A DNA stretch of 16,092 bases, from positions 1 through 16,092 of the forward strand of contig JAHLWJ010000079.1 in assembly GCA_019057975.1 (NCBI GenBank), read 5' to 3'. Position 1 is the stretch's first letter; every line of letters begins with the position of its first letter. Of the stretch, positions 6,957-15,170 are shown piece by piece. Source of the DNA: Promethearchaeota archaeon. GTDB taxonomy: Archaea; Asgardarchaeota; Lokiarchaeia; Sigynarchaeales; SOKP01. Below the pieces are notes generated by a model. It ran no database searches and had not been told where the DNA came from. It was given only the letters and a program-made list of their open reading frames with translations. The position numbers and the translations under genes were made by a program.

Positions 6957-7352
6957 ATGAAAGGTTCTTATATTTTAGTCATTCATATTCCTGAAATAAT
7001 TGAAATAACTATTGGTGCTTTAGGTAGCATCTTATTTGACAAAGGGTTTTATTTATACATTGGATCTGCTATGGGTGGTTATGGTTCAAATACCTTAGAA
7101 AATAGAGTAAAAAGACATATTTCCCCTTCAAATAATAAAAAAACTCACTGGCATATTGATTACTTATTAAATTATGAGAAAAGTATTATAACACAGTTAT
7201 ATTTAATTCCCACATTATATCGTTTAGAGTGTATAATTGCTAAAGAAATAATGGATTTTTCAGACGATAATATTGAAGATTTTGGATCATCTGATTGTAA
7301 GTGCAACAGTCATTTATTTTATTTCCAGCAATTTAAAGAGTTTAGATATTAA
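6957..7352 (+). CDS. DUF123 family protein, GIY-YIG-type nuclease domain (Uri-like)
   Basis: A 131-residue protein that is essentially one DUF123 domain. The diagnostic pieces are present in order: GSYILVIHI (3-11) as the first strand, GFYLYIGSAMGGYG (30-43) as the altered GIY-YIG segment, Arg50 and His54 in ENRVKRHI, KTHWHIDYLL (62-71), the conserved Glu91 in the helix, and the C-terminal FGSSDCKCNSHLF (109-121) with a Cys pair. In archaea this domain occurs alone or fused to DNA-repair glycosylases such as endonuclease III. Phosphodiester cleavage of DNA is the expected chemistry but has not been established for most members. Its ATG follows the zinc-miniprotein stop codon without a gap, so a joint role in DNA processing is plausible. 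Confidence 0.85.
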   Translation: MKGSYILVIHIPEIIEITIGALGSILFDKGFYLYIGSAMGGYGSNTLENRVKRHISPSNNKKTHWHIDYLLNYEKSIITQLYLIPTLYRLECIIAKEIMDFSDDNIEDFGSSDCKCNSHLFYFQQFKEFRY

Positions 7353-7609
7353 AGTAATTTAACTCAAAAAAATAATAATAAAAATGTAAAAATTATCGTA
7401 AGGAGAATATTGAAGGGAAAAGTTAAAAATTTAAAATCTAATATTTGAATAAGGATTGCGATTAGGTTGTAAGTAACTGTTTCCAATTATATTTATTGAA
7501 GTTCATTTTGATATTTTTGAAAAATTTAATAAAATCCTTAAAATTTTTTAAACTTGCAATTGAATTTTACATATCAGAAATCAAAATAAAAAAATAAAAA
7601 GTGAAAAAT

Positions 7610-8548
7610 ATGGGAATGTTAGATGGAAAGGTTGCCATAATAACTGGCGCTGGTCGTGGTCTTGGTCGTGAAGAAGCTTTACTATTTGCTAAGGAGGGAT
7701 GCAATTTATTGGTAAACGATTTAGGCGGTAGCTTTGATGGTAGTGGTGCTGAAACTAAGGTTGCTGATGAAATTGCAGAAGAATGTAAAAAATTGGGAGT
7801 TAAAGCTGTAGGTAATTATGATTCAGTCACTGATTTTGATAAAGCAAAAGCAATGATTGATCAAGCAATTTCTGAATACGGAAAGTTAGATATCGTTGTA
7901 AATAATGCTGGAATTTTGCGGGATAGGATGCTCTTTAATATGACAGAGAAAGAATTTGATGATGTTATAGCTGTACATTTGAAAGGTACATTTAACATGA
8001 CTCGTCATGCTTCTTCATATTTTAGAGAACAAGGAAAGGCTAATCCCGATTTAGGTGTTTTTGGGAGAATAATCAATACTGCTTCAGATGCGGGTTTATT
8101 AGGAAATGTAGGTCAAACTAATTATGGTGCTGCAAAAGCAGGTATTGCCGCATTTACAAATATTGCCTCAATGGAATTAGGCAAATATACTACGGTTAAT
8201 TGTATCGTGCCTGTAGCTAGAACGAGACTCACAACAGATGCAACACCGACAATGGTAGGGACAATGAGTATGAAAGATAAAAGAGGTTTTGATATCTTCA
8301 ATCCTACTAATGTTGCTCCTATGGTTGCATTTTTAGCCTCAGATCAAGCAATTAAGATTACAGGAGAAGTTTTCAGAGTGGTAGGTGATCGGGTTTTCTC
8401 ATTAATAGGGTGGACTACTTATAAGCAAATAGATAATAGTGGAGAGCCGTTCACTCCTCAAATTTTAGCAGAACGCGTCCAAGAAGAATTATTAAAAGGT
8501 AAACCTAAAAAAGAAACTTTAGCGAGTTCACTTGCATCTTTAATGTAA
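7610..8548 (+). CDS. Short-chain dehydrogenase of the MFE-2 type, probable (3R)-hydroxyacyl-CoA dehydrogenase
   Basis: From ATG 7610 the product is 312 residues. Classical SDR motifs are all present: the cofactor loop GAGRGLG (13-19), NNAG (98-101), Ser159, and YGAAK with Tyr172 and Lys176. The sequence VNDLGG (35-40) after strand 2, followed by an insertion rich in Gly and Ser, is typical of the dehydrogenase unit of peroxisomal multifunctional enzyme 2 and its prokaryotic relatives. These act on (3R)-hydroxyacyl-CoA. The extra C-terminal 60 residues beyond a minimal SDR also fit that group. The hydratase and SCP2 domains of MFE-2 are absent, so it is a stand-alone dehydrogenase. GTG 7601 and ATG 7616 are alternative starts. 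Arginine codons are mixed (about half CGN). Other SDR substrates cannot be excluded. Confidence 0.8.
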   Translation: MGMLDGKVAIITGAGRGLGREEALLFAKEGCNLLVNDLGGSFDGSGAETKVADEIAEECKKLGVKAVGNYDSVTDFDKAKAMIDQAISEYGKLDIVVNNAGILRDRMLFNMTEKEFDDVIAVHLKGTFNMTRHASSYFREQGKANPDLGVFGRIINTASDAGLLGNVGQTNYGAAKAGIAAFTNIASMELGKYTTVNCIVPVARTRLTTDATPTMVGTMSMKDKRGFDIFNPTNVAPMVAFLASDQAIKITGEVFRVVGDRVFSLIGWTTYKQIDNSGEPFTPQILAERVQEELLKGKPKKETLASSLASLM

Positions 8549-8564
8549 ATTTAATTTCATTTTC

Positions 8565-8572
8565 TTTTTTTT
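8565..8572 (+). terminator. Poly-T terminator after the SDR gene
   Basis: Eight T lie 17 bases after the stop, in the 61-base gap between the SDR gene and the convergent membrane-protein gene. Confidence 0.45.
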
Positions 8573-8609
8573 ACACATACACATAAGAAGAACAATCTTT
8601 TTATGAATG

Positions 8610-9107
8610 TTATTTATCAATTAAATCATCAAAGAATTTATCATCAAGGTATTCTTTTTCTACATTATCTTCTTTCGTATCTTTAGACATATAATAGATG
8701 GCCAAAAATGTTCCTGTTAATAGACCAATAACTGCTCCAGAAAGAAATGTAAATCCTACATACAAAAAGAAAATAATTACATGTCCCCTAATAGTTATCA
8801 TTATTAAAATCGTCTGGTAGAAACTAATAAATAGACAAGCTAAAACACCTCCAAGTATCCCTACAATAATACCATATTTTAAGAATTCTTGATGTGGTTC
8901 TCGATTTTTAAAAAAGTTTAATACCCCAAAAATAGATCCTAATAAAAATTCAAGATCAGCAAAAAGGACAAAACCAGAATAAATCAAGGTTCCTGTTACC
9001 ATAGATATAATTGAAACTATAACATAAGAGATGGTAGTAATTAACGCTGAAATCCACATGCCCCATTTTACATTCTTTTCTCTAATTATACTAGTTAAAT
9101 CACTCAT
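8610..9107 (-). CDS. Four-helix membrane protein with acidic tail, function unknown
   Basis: From ATG 9107 the product is 165 residues, not recognised. Four hydrophobic stretches lie at about 16-37, 40-65, 78-104 and 110-139. Helices 2 to 4 are glycine-rich (GSIFG, GIIVGILGG, LSGAVIGLLTG), suggesting tight helix packing or repeat-like hairpins. A charged tail from residue 141 is dominated by Asp, Glu and Lys (KEYLDDKFFDDLIDK) and is likely cytoplasmic. An ATG at 9116 would add three residues. ATG 9107 is preferred because the TATA-like element at 9124-9134 places the transcript start there. It is divergent from the Roadblock gene across a 280-base spacer, and a functional link to it is only a possibility. 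Confidence 0.65.
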   Translation of the reverse strand: MSDLTSIIREKNVKWGMWISALITTISYVIVSIISMVTGTLIYSGFVLFADLEFLLGSIFGVLNFFKNREPHQEFLKYGIIVGILGGVLACLFISFYQTILIMITIRGHVIIFFLYVGFTFLSGAVIGLLTGTFLAIYYMSKDTKEDNVEKEYLDDKFFDDLIDK

Positions 9108-9123
9108 TTTTCTCATAAAAAAT

Positions 9124-9134
9124 AGATTATATTA
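9124..9134 (-). promoter_or_regulatory. TATA box of the four-helix membrane-protein gene
   Basis: Read on the minus strand, TTAATATAATC is centred about 23 bases before ATG 9107 and only 14 before ATG 9116. This supports the inner ATG as a leaderless start. Confidence 0.5.
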
Positions 9135-9179
9135 AGAAAATGAAAAAAGAATATGTTAAGTATATTACTAATTTTTTTA

Positions 9180-9293
9180 CTATCTATCAGTACCCGGGAT
9201 ATCTTTACCTTTCATTATCGTTTTTGTAACTACTTTCTTTACTAATTTAGTTGGGTCTACTAATTCTCCATGAAATAATCGAATTTTATGTAA
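9180..9293 (-). other. Short open frame without canonical start; possible gene remnant or non-AUG microprotein
   Basis: On the minus strand a 37-codon frame runs from just after a TAA (9296-9294) to TAG 9182-9180. It contains HGELVDPTKLVKKVV and MKGKDIPGTDR, a composition and codon choice (CCG GGT, GAC CCA) that look like real protein rather than AT-rich spacer. The only ATG in frame is about 11 codons from the end, and no GTG or TTG precedes it. A strong TATA-like element (9311-9324 on the same strand) would start a transcript at about 9291. It may be a remnant of a larger gene or a small gene with an unusual start such as ATT. Confidence 0.3.
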
Positions 9294-9310
9294 TTATTTA
9301 GAAGAAGCTA

Positions 9311-9324
9311 AAAAATATATAAAA
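9311..9324 (-). promoter_or_regulatory. TATA-like element on the minus strand
   Basis: TTTTATATATTTTT, read on the minus strand, is one of the best TATA matches in the spacer. It would place a transcript start near 9291, at the beginning of the short open frame 9293-9180 and not at any recognised gene. Confidence 0.35.
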
Positions 9325-9350
9325 TTACACCTTACATAATAATTAAAGAA

Positions 9351-9358
9351 TTTATAAT
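9351..9358 (+). promoter_or_regulatory. TATA box of the Roadblock/LC7 gene
   Basis: TTTATAAT is centred about 33 bases before ATG 9388 and about 25 before an upstream ATG at 9379 that reads ATG-AGT-TAA. The transcript therefore probably starts close to that triplet and has a leader of at most about 9 bases. Confidence 0.5.
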
Positions 9359-9387
9359 CTCACTAAATCAAAATTGGAATGAGTTAA

Positions 9388-9741
9388 ATGAGTGAAAGAA
9401 TAACAGAAATACTTGATTCTTTAAAGGCAATTAAAGGAGTTCATGGGGCGGCTCTTATTGAGAAATTTGGTTTAATTAGAGGTAGCGCATTACCCGGATG
9501 GGTAGACCCAGAGGCTGTAGCTGCTATGGTGACCTTAATTTTGAAAGCAAGTCAAAGAGCAACTAAAGAACTAGAACAAGGGCAATTCTTTAGTGCGATA
9601 ATAGAATCTGAGAAGGGAAAAATACTTTTTAGCGAAACCGAGGGAAATATTCTCACTATAATAACTACAAAAGAAGCTAAGCTTGGTATTATAAATTTAA
9701 AATTAGATGCTGCAAGTACAGAACTTAGAAAGCTGATATAA
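9388..9741 (+). CDS. Roadblock/LC7 domain protein
   Basis: A 117-residue protein that is a single Roadblock/LC7 domain. It has the family's opening helix and strand, ILDSLKAIKGVHGAALIEKFG (8-28), then RGSALPGWVDPEAVAAM (31-47), a long central helix to about residue 63, and three further strands. The last includes the typical IITTKEAKLGIINLKL (91-106) and a closing helix. Such proteins dimerise and act with small Ras-like GTPases (MglB with MglA in bacteria; dynein light chains, Ragulator and relatives in eukaryotes). Asgard archaea carry many stand-alone copies. No GTPase gene is in this window, so its partner is unknown. A poly-T tract follows immediately, so it appears monocistronic. Confidence 0.88.
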   Translation: MSERITEILDSLKAIKGVHGAALIEKFGLIRGSALPGWVDPEAVAAMVTLILKASQRATKELEQGQFFSAIIESEKGKILFSETEGNILTIITTKEAKLGIINLKLDAASTELRKLI

Positions 9742-9759
9742 TTTTTTTTCTATTTTTTT
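9742..9759 (+). terminator. Poly-T terminator after the Roadblock gene
   Basis: Eight T start at 9742, immediately after the stop codon, and seven more lie at 9753-9759. The gap to the convergent gatB end is only 31 bases. Confidence 0.5.
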
Positions 9760-9772
9760 AAATAAAAATTTC

Positions 9773-11242
9773 TTATATAATTATTCCAATTTGCTTCAGC
9801 ATTTTGAACATTATTCTTCTAGTAATTTCTGGGTCAGCTTGACCCTTAGTTTTACCCATAACCCTACCTATTAAAGCTTCAATTGCTTTTGGATTTTTAC
9901 GACAATCTTCAACGATTTTCGGGTTTTCTTTAATTACTTCTTTACAATTTCCTTTAATAATTTCTTCATTAGAAATTCTCTTTTTACCTTTCTTCTCAAT
10001 TATTTTAGAAATAGAAGAACCATTCATCATTTCACTTATGAAAGTTTTTGCTATTTTAGTGGTAATCTTTCCTTCATTAATGTGGTTGATTAAATCAACT
10101 ACCAGTTTGGGTTGAACTTTTGTTTCTGTTATTGTCTTATTTTGCTCATTTAAATGTCGCGATATATCATTCATCAGCCAATTACAAAATTGTTTATACT
10201 CATTCAGGCCGAATGATGGGTCAGAATTCACTCCATCTTCATAAAAGTCAGCGATATCTTTATCTAGAACTAAATTCTCTGAGTCAAATTCTGATAAATT
10301 ATAATCTCTTTGAAGTCTTAGTGCTCTCTCGTTTGGCATTTCTGGTAATTTATCTTTAACTTGCTGGATGAAATCTTTATCAATTGCTATTGGAACTAAA
10401 TCCTGTTCAGGAAAGTAACGATAATCTTCTTCAAATTCTTTCGTTCTTAGCGAAATAGTAATCCTTCTTTTATCGTCCCAATGTCTGGTTTCCTGGGTTA
10501 GCTTCTTACCTCGTTTTAATAGATTTTTTTGTCTCTGAATTTCCCACTTTAACGCACGTTCTACTTCCTTAAAACTGCTAATATTTTTAACCTCACTTCG
10601 CTCATGTCCTTTAATTGATATATTAGCATCCACTCGAGCAGCTCCAGTTAAGTCTAAATTTGATATCCTTGTATATTGGACAATTGACCTTAATTGTTTG
10701 AGAAACTCTCTTGCCTCTTCAGGAGATCTAATAACTGGTTCGGATACGATTTCAATAAGACAAACACCAGATCGATTGTAATCCACTAAAGTATATGGAG
10801 ATGTCGCGATTGACCCTTTATGTACCAATCTTGCTGGATCCTCTTCTAAATGGATTCTGTTAAGTCTTATCTTTTTTTTTTTGCCCTTTATTTTAACTGT
10901 TATATTCCCTCTATCTGCGAAAGCTCTCCCTCCTGCTTTATTGTACTGACTTATCTGAAAGCCCTTTGGTAAGTCTACGTAGAAATAATTTTTCCGAAAG
11001 AAAAACATTGAATCATTAATTTTACTATCTAATGCTAATGCAAGTCTTGTAGCAAATTCGATTGCTCTTTTGTTAATCACAGGCAATGATCCCGGTAACC
11101 CTAAACAAATGGGACAATTATGAGAATTTGGTTCAGCTCCTCTATAATCTGCATTACAACTACAGAATAGTTTAGTTTTCAAATTGGTGAGTTGAATATG
11201 AACTTCTAATCCAATTATCACGTCTTCGTAATTAGAACTCAC
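9773..11242 (-). CDS. gatB: Asp/Glu-tRNA amidotransferase subunit B
   Basis: GatB selects misacylated tRNA and activates Asp-tRNA(Asn) or Glu-tRNA(Gln) with ATP, using ammonia from GatA. From GTG 11242 it is 489 residues, normal for the family. The cradle domain has IIGLEVHIQL, the zinc cysteines C27, C29, C43 and C46 around PICLGLPGSLP, RKNYFYVDLPKGFQISQY and HLEEDPARL. The C-terminal helical and YqeY-like tail ends …RVMGKTKGQADPEI…, as expected. The start is decided by the sequence: on the minus strand GGAGGGA (11255-11249) lies six bases before GTG 11242, which follows the gatA stop by one base. An ATG at 11257 adds five residues but lacks a ribosome site. GatD/GatE features are absent; the GatB rather than GatE identity is inferred from length and from the adjacent gatA. 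Confidence 0.92.
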   Translation of the reverse strand: MSSNYEDVIIGLEVHIQLTNLKTKLFCSCNADYRGAEPNSHNCPICLGLPGSLPVINKRAIEFATRLALALDSKINDSMFFFRKNYFYVDLPKGFQISQYNKAGGRAFADRGNITVKIKGKKKKIRLNRIHLEEDPARLVHKGSIATSPYTLVDYNRSGVCLIEIVSEPVIRSPEEAREFLKQLRSIVQYTRISNLDLTGAARVDANISIKGHERSEVKNISSFKEVERALKWEIQRQKNLLKRGKKLTQETRHWDDKRRITISLRTKEFEEDYRYFPEQDLVPIAIDKDFIQQVKDKLPEMPNERALRLQRDYNLSEFDSENLVLDKDIADFYEDGVNSDPSFGLNEYKQFCNWLMNDISRHLNEQNKTITETKVQPKLVVDLINHINEGKITTKIAKTFISEMMNGSSISKIIEKKGKKRISNEEIIKGNCKEVIKENPKIVEDCRKNPKAIEALIGRVMGKTKGQADPEITRRIMFKMLKQIGIII

Positions 11243-11243
11243 T

Positions 11244-12725
11244 CTAATTCCCTCCATCTTTAATAGGAGCTAATTTCCTAAAGATATTTAATTCTTTTTC
11301 AAGTAGATATCCGATATTGAGGATTATTTTTTCACTGAAATAATTACCAATAATTTGAAATCCAATCGGAAGGTCGTTCTTATCAAATCCACATGGAATT
11401 GAAAGAGCAGGTAACCCCGCAAGATTCACGGGGCAAGTTAAAATATCCATCAAATACATTTGCAATGAATCATTTACTAATTCTCCAATTTTAAATGCCG
11501 TTGTAGGCATTGTTGGACATACAATAGCATCACATTGATTTAAAGCATTTTGAAAATCATTTTTAATAAGAGTTCTAACTTTCAATGCCTTAATATAAAA
11601 CATATCATAATAACCAGCAGATAGGGTATAACTTCCTAGTATAATCCTTCTCCTTACTTCACTTCCAAATCTTTCACTCCGAGTTCTACTAAAAACCTCA
11701 TATAAATCTCCACTAAGATCACCGCTCATACTCCCGTATCTTAAGCCATCATACCTAGCCAAATTCGAACTTGCTTCGCTCATTGCTATTAAATAATAAG
11801 TAGGAATCGCATATTCTAAATGTGGAAAGGAAATCTCAATTGTCTCAGCTCCTAAGCTATTCAATTTATTAATGGCTCCTTTTACTTTATTTTTTACTTC
11901 CTTCTCCAAACCTTCACCAAAAAATTCTTTAGGAACCCCAAGAGTCATTTTTGAAATTGGGTTTTGAAGTTCTTCTGTATACTTATCTACCTTAATATCA
12001 ACCGTAGTAGAGTCTAAAGGATCATAACCAGCAATGATTTCTAATAATATTGCTGTGTCATATACACATCTCGATATAGGGCCCATTTGATCTAACGAAT
12101 TTGCATATGAAACTAATCCATATCTAGAAACTCTCCCATATGTTGGTTTTAAACCCACTACACCACAATAAGAAGCGGGACATCTAATACTTCCCCCTGT
12201 ATCACTTCCTAATGAAACTGGCGTTTGACCTGAAGCTACACATGAACCCGAACCTCCACTTGATCCTCCAGGAACTCTTTCTAGGTCCCAAGGATTATAA
12301 GTTGGGCCATAACAACTATTTTCAGTAGAAGAGCCCATAGCAAATTCATCCATATTTGTACGGCCCACACATATTGCTCCTTCCTTTTCGATTAAACGTT
12401 TAATAACAGTAGCATTATAAGGTGGATAATATCCTTCTAAAATCTTAGATCCACAAGTAGTAGGACTATCCTTAATACAAATAAGATCTTTTATTCCCAT
12501 AGGTAATCCATAAAGTCTCCCTACAGGCTTACCTTTATTTAATTTTTTATCTAATTGTTTTGCTTTGTTTAATGCTTTTTCTTTAGATAGGTGAACAAAA
12601 GAATGTAATTTGTCCTCAGTTTTTTCTATTCTTTCATAAATTTGGTAGATTAGTTCTTCGATGGTAATTTCTTTACTCTTTATTTTCTCAATTAGTTCAT
12701 ATGCCATGTATTCATAGAGTTTCAT
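11244..12725 (-). CDS. gatA: Asp/Glu-tRNA amidotransferase subunit A (glutaminase)
   Basis: GatA hydrolyses glutamine and channels ammonia to GatB for amidation of Glu- or Asp-tRNA. The 493-residue length is typical. The amidase-signature catalytic triad is complete: Lys79 in GLPMGIKDL, Ser155 in PGGSSGGS (the cis-Ser) and nucleophile Ser179 in GSDTGGSIRCPA. The surrounding GRTNMDEFAMGSS and KPTYGRVSRYGLVSYANSLDQ segments are GatA hallmarks and separate it from other amidases. ATG 12725 is chosen; ATG 12707 is six codons in. gatB follows with a one-base gap, so the subunits are made together. The third bacterial-type subunit, GatC, is not encoded in the window and must lie elsewhere if the enzyme is GatCAB. 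Confidence 0.93.
   Translation of the reverse strand: MKLYEYMAYELIEKIKSKEITIEELIYQIYERIEKTEDKLHSFVHLSKEKALNKAKQLDKKLNKGKPVGRLYGLPMGIKDLICIKDSPTTCGSKILEGYYPPYNATVIKRLIEKEGAICVGRTNMDEFAMGSSTENSCYGPTYNPWDLERVPGGSSGGSGSCVASGQTPVSLGSDTGGSIRCPASYCGVVGLKPTYGRVSRYGLVSYANSLDQMGPISRCVYDTAILLEIIAGYDPLDSTTVDIKVDKYTEELQNPISKMTLGVPKEFFGEGLEKEVKNKVKGAINKLNSLGAETIEISFPHLEYAIPTYYLIAMSEASSNLARYDGLRYGSMSGDLSGDLYEVFSRTRSERFGSEVRRRIILGSYTLSAGYYDMFYIKALKVRTLIKNDFQNALNQCDAIVCPTMPTTAFKIGELVNDSLQMYLMDILTCPVNLAGLPALSIPCGFDKNDLPIGFQIIGNYFSEKIILNIGYLLEKELNIFRKLAPIKDGGN
11249..11255 (-). promoter_or_regulatory. Shine-Dalgarno site deciding the gatB start
   Basis: GGAGGGA on the minus strand lies inside the last gatA codons, six bases before GTG 11242. 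It is the strongest ribosome-binding site seen in the window and contrasts with the leaderless starts of first genes. Confidence 0.7.
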
Positions 12726-12744
12726 TTACCGCAAACCACACTTT

Positions 12745-12752
12745 TAAATAAT
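12745..12752 (-). promoter_or_regulatory. TATA box of the gatAB operon
   Basis: TTATTTAA, read on the minus strand, is centred about 24 bases before ATG 12725, compatible with a leaderless gatA transcript. It shows gatAB can be transcribed independently of asnS, which ends about 90 bases further upstream. Confidence 0.5.
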
Positions 12753-12838
12753 GTAGGAAAAGGATCTATTTAATTTCTCTTATTTGGTGTCATGAGTTCA
12801 TTTTTTTAAGGTGCTTTTCTTAATATGGTTCTAGGTTG

Positions 12839-14140
<1,302 letters not shown>

Positions 14141-14165
14141 TTTTGAATTGTGAGAATGTTTTATG

Positions 14166-14173
14166 AATTTAAA
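14166..14173 (-). promoter_or_regulatory. TATA box of asnS
   Basis: TTTAAATT, read on the minus strand, is centred about 29 bases before ATG 14140. The transcript is therefore nearly leaderless and separate from cofE. Confidence 0.5.
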
Positions 14174-14234
14174 CTTACAATAATAATAGAAATAAGCGAT
14201 TTCTAAAAAATTTGACTGATTTTAATTCTAAAAT

Positions 14235-15020
14235 CTAATTTTCTTCTTGCTTTCTAAGAAGATATTTAGAGAAGATATTCATATAAAGACATTCTTCCGG
14301 TGCCATTTCGGGAGTTAACTGGGGATTTTCCGTGAACTCAACATTGCTTCCCCTAATAATGACCACTGGAGTTTGTTGATCAGCTTCACTTAGAAGAAAT
14401 TGAGCCGCACTAGTAAGATCATCTGCTATCGCTCTCATTGTAATTTCCATAGGTCTATTAAAGAGATCTGGGTGTCCTCGCAAATCTTCAACAGGTTCAA
14501 ATCCAGCTGTAGCTATAGCAATTCCAATAGTTCCTTTTCTAAGAGGTTGTACTCTTGAATCTGAGATAATTACACCCAGATCATTTAAACCATACTCTTT
14601 TCTTAATTCTTTCCAGTATTCCCAAACAACTTTTTTAAGATCCTTTGGGAGTAAAACAACTCTATTTGGTCCTGCATTTGAATGATCGATTCCAGCATTA
14701 GCAATTAAAAAATCATTCACCTTGGCTAAGATAACATGTGTCATTCCTCCTAAAATCATTGACGCTTCTTGTATTATCAGTTCTACAAAACGATCATCCA
14801 TATCATACTCTTTTGCCATTTCCTTCGCTTTTTCTGAAACATTGGTTACATCAGATAGGTTTATCACTCTTCCCTGTGAAGTAGCTATTACTTTTTCTGC
14901 AATTACTATAATATCTCCTTCTCTTAAAGACTCCCCTTTATTCCTTATGTTTTCGATTATTATACTCAATAAATTATCATTTTCTTTAATAAGGGGTAGT
15001 TTAATTGAAAATAGTTCCAT
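14235..15020 (-). CDS. cofE: Coenzyme F420-0:L-glutamate ligase
   Basis: CofE adds gamma-linked glutamates to F420-0 using GTP and divalent metal, the final tailoring of the deazaflavin cofactor F420. The 261-residue length fits the archaeal single-domain enzyme. Recognisable segments are GDIIVIAEKVIATSQGRV (35-52), LIANAGIDHSNAGPNRVVLLP (105-125) with the conserved Asp112, VIISDSRVQPLRKGTIGIAIA (150-170) with Asp154, the AGFEPVEDLRG loop (172-182), AIADDLTSAAQFLLSEA (197-213) and the terminal PEECLYMNIF. No FbiB-like nitroreductase extension is present. ATG 15020 sits about 26 bases after a clear TATA box, a leaderless start. It shows that the host makes F420. It is divergent from the sulfatase gene, with a 150-base shared promoter region. 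Confidence 0.93.
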   Translation of the reverse strand: MELFSIKLPLIKENDNLLSIIIENIRNKGESLREGDIIVIAEKVIATSQGRVINLSDVTNVSEKAKEMAKEYDMDDRFVELIIQEASMILGGMTHVILAKVNDFLIANAGIDHSNAGPNRVVLLPKDLKKVVWEYWKELRKEYGLNDLGVIISDSRVQPLRKGTIGIAIATAGFEPVEDLRGHPDLFNRPMEITMRAIADDLTSAAQFLLSEADQQTPVVIIRGSNVEFTENPQLTPEMAPEECLYMNIFSKYLLRKQEEN

Positions 15021-15042
15021 TGTAGGAAAGAAGAATTAATTT

Positions 15043-15050
15043 TATTTAAT
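15043..15050 (-). promoter_or_regulatory. TATA box of cofE
   Basis: TTAAATAA, read on the minus strand, is centred about 26 bases before ATG 15020. This is one of the clearest leaderless promoters in the window. Confidence 0.6.
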
Positions 15051-15143
15051 ATTATTTCGGTTTTATCAAAAAGTGGTGATAATTTAGTTAATTAGATAAC
15101 AAATGAAATAAGAAGAATAAAGCAAAAATATTAGAAATGAAAT

Positions 15144-15153
15144 AATAATATAA
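15144..15153 (+). promoter_or_regulatory. Candidate TATA element of the sulfatase gene
   Basis: AATAATATAA lies about 22 bases before ATG 15171. The whole stretch 15105-15170 is nearly pure A/T, so the exact box is uncertain. Confidence 0.35.
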
Positions 15154-15170
15154 TAGGATTGAAATATAAA

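Noticed and set aside
7399..7448. AAGGAG followed by TTG and a 12-codon ORF in the spacer before the SDR gene
   Set aside because: Too short, Lys/Asn-rich like the surrounding AT-rich DNA, and without any neighbour to couple to. The rest of the 257-base spacer shows nothing identifiable.
10120..10359. Plus-strand ORF inside gatB
   Set aside because: Lies wholly antisense to the well-supported gatB; composition is that of a reverse-strand artefact.
14722..15039. Plus-strand ORF antisense to cofE
   Set aside because: cofE is unambiguous here; the antisense frame is Ser/Ile-rich without recognisable features.
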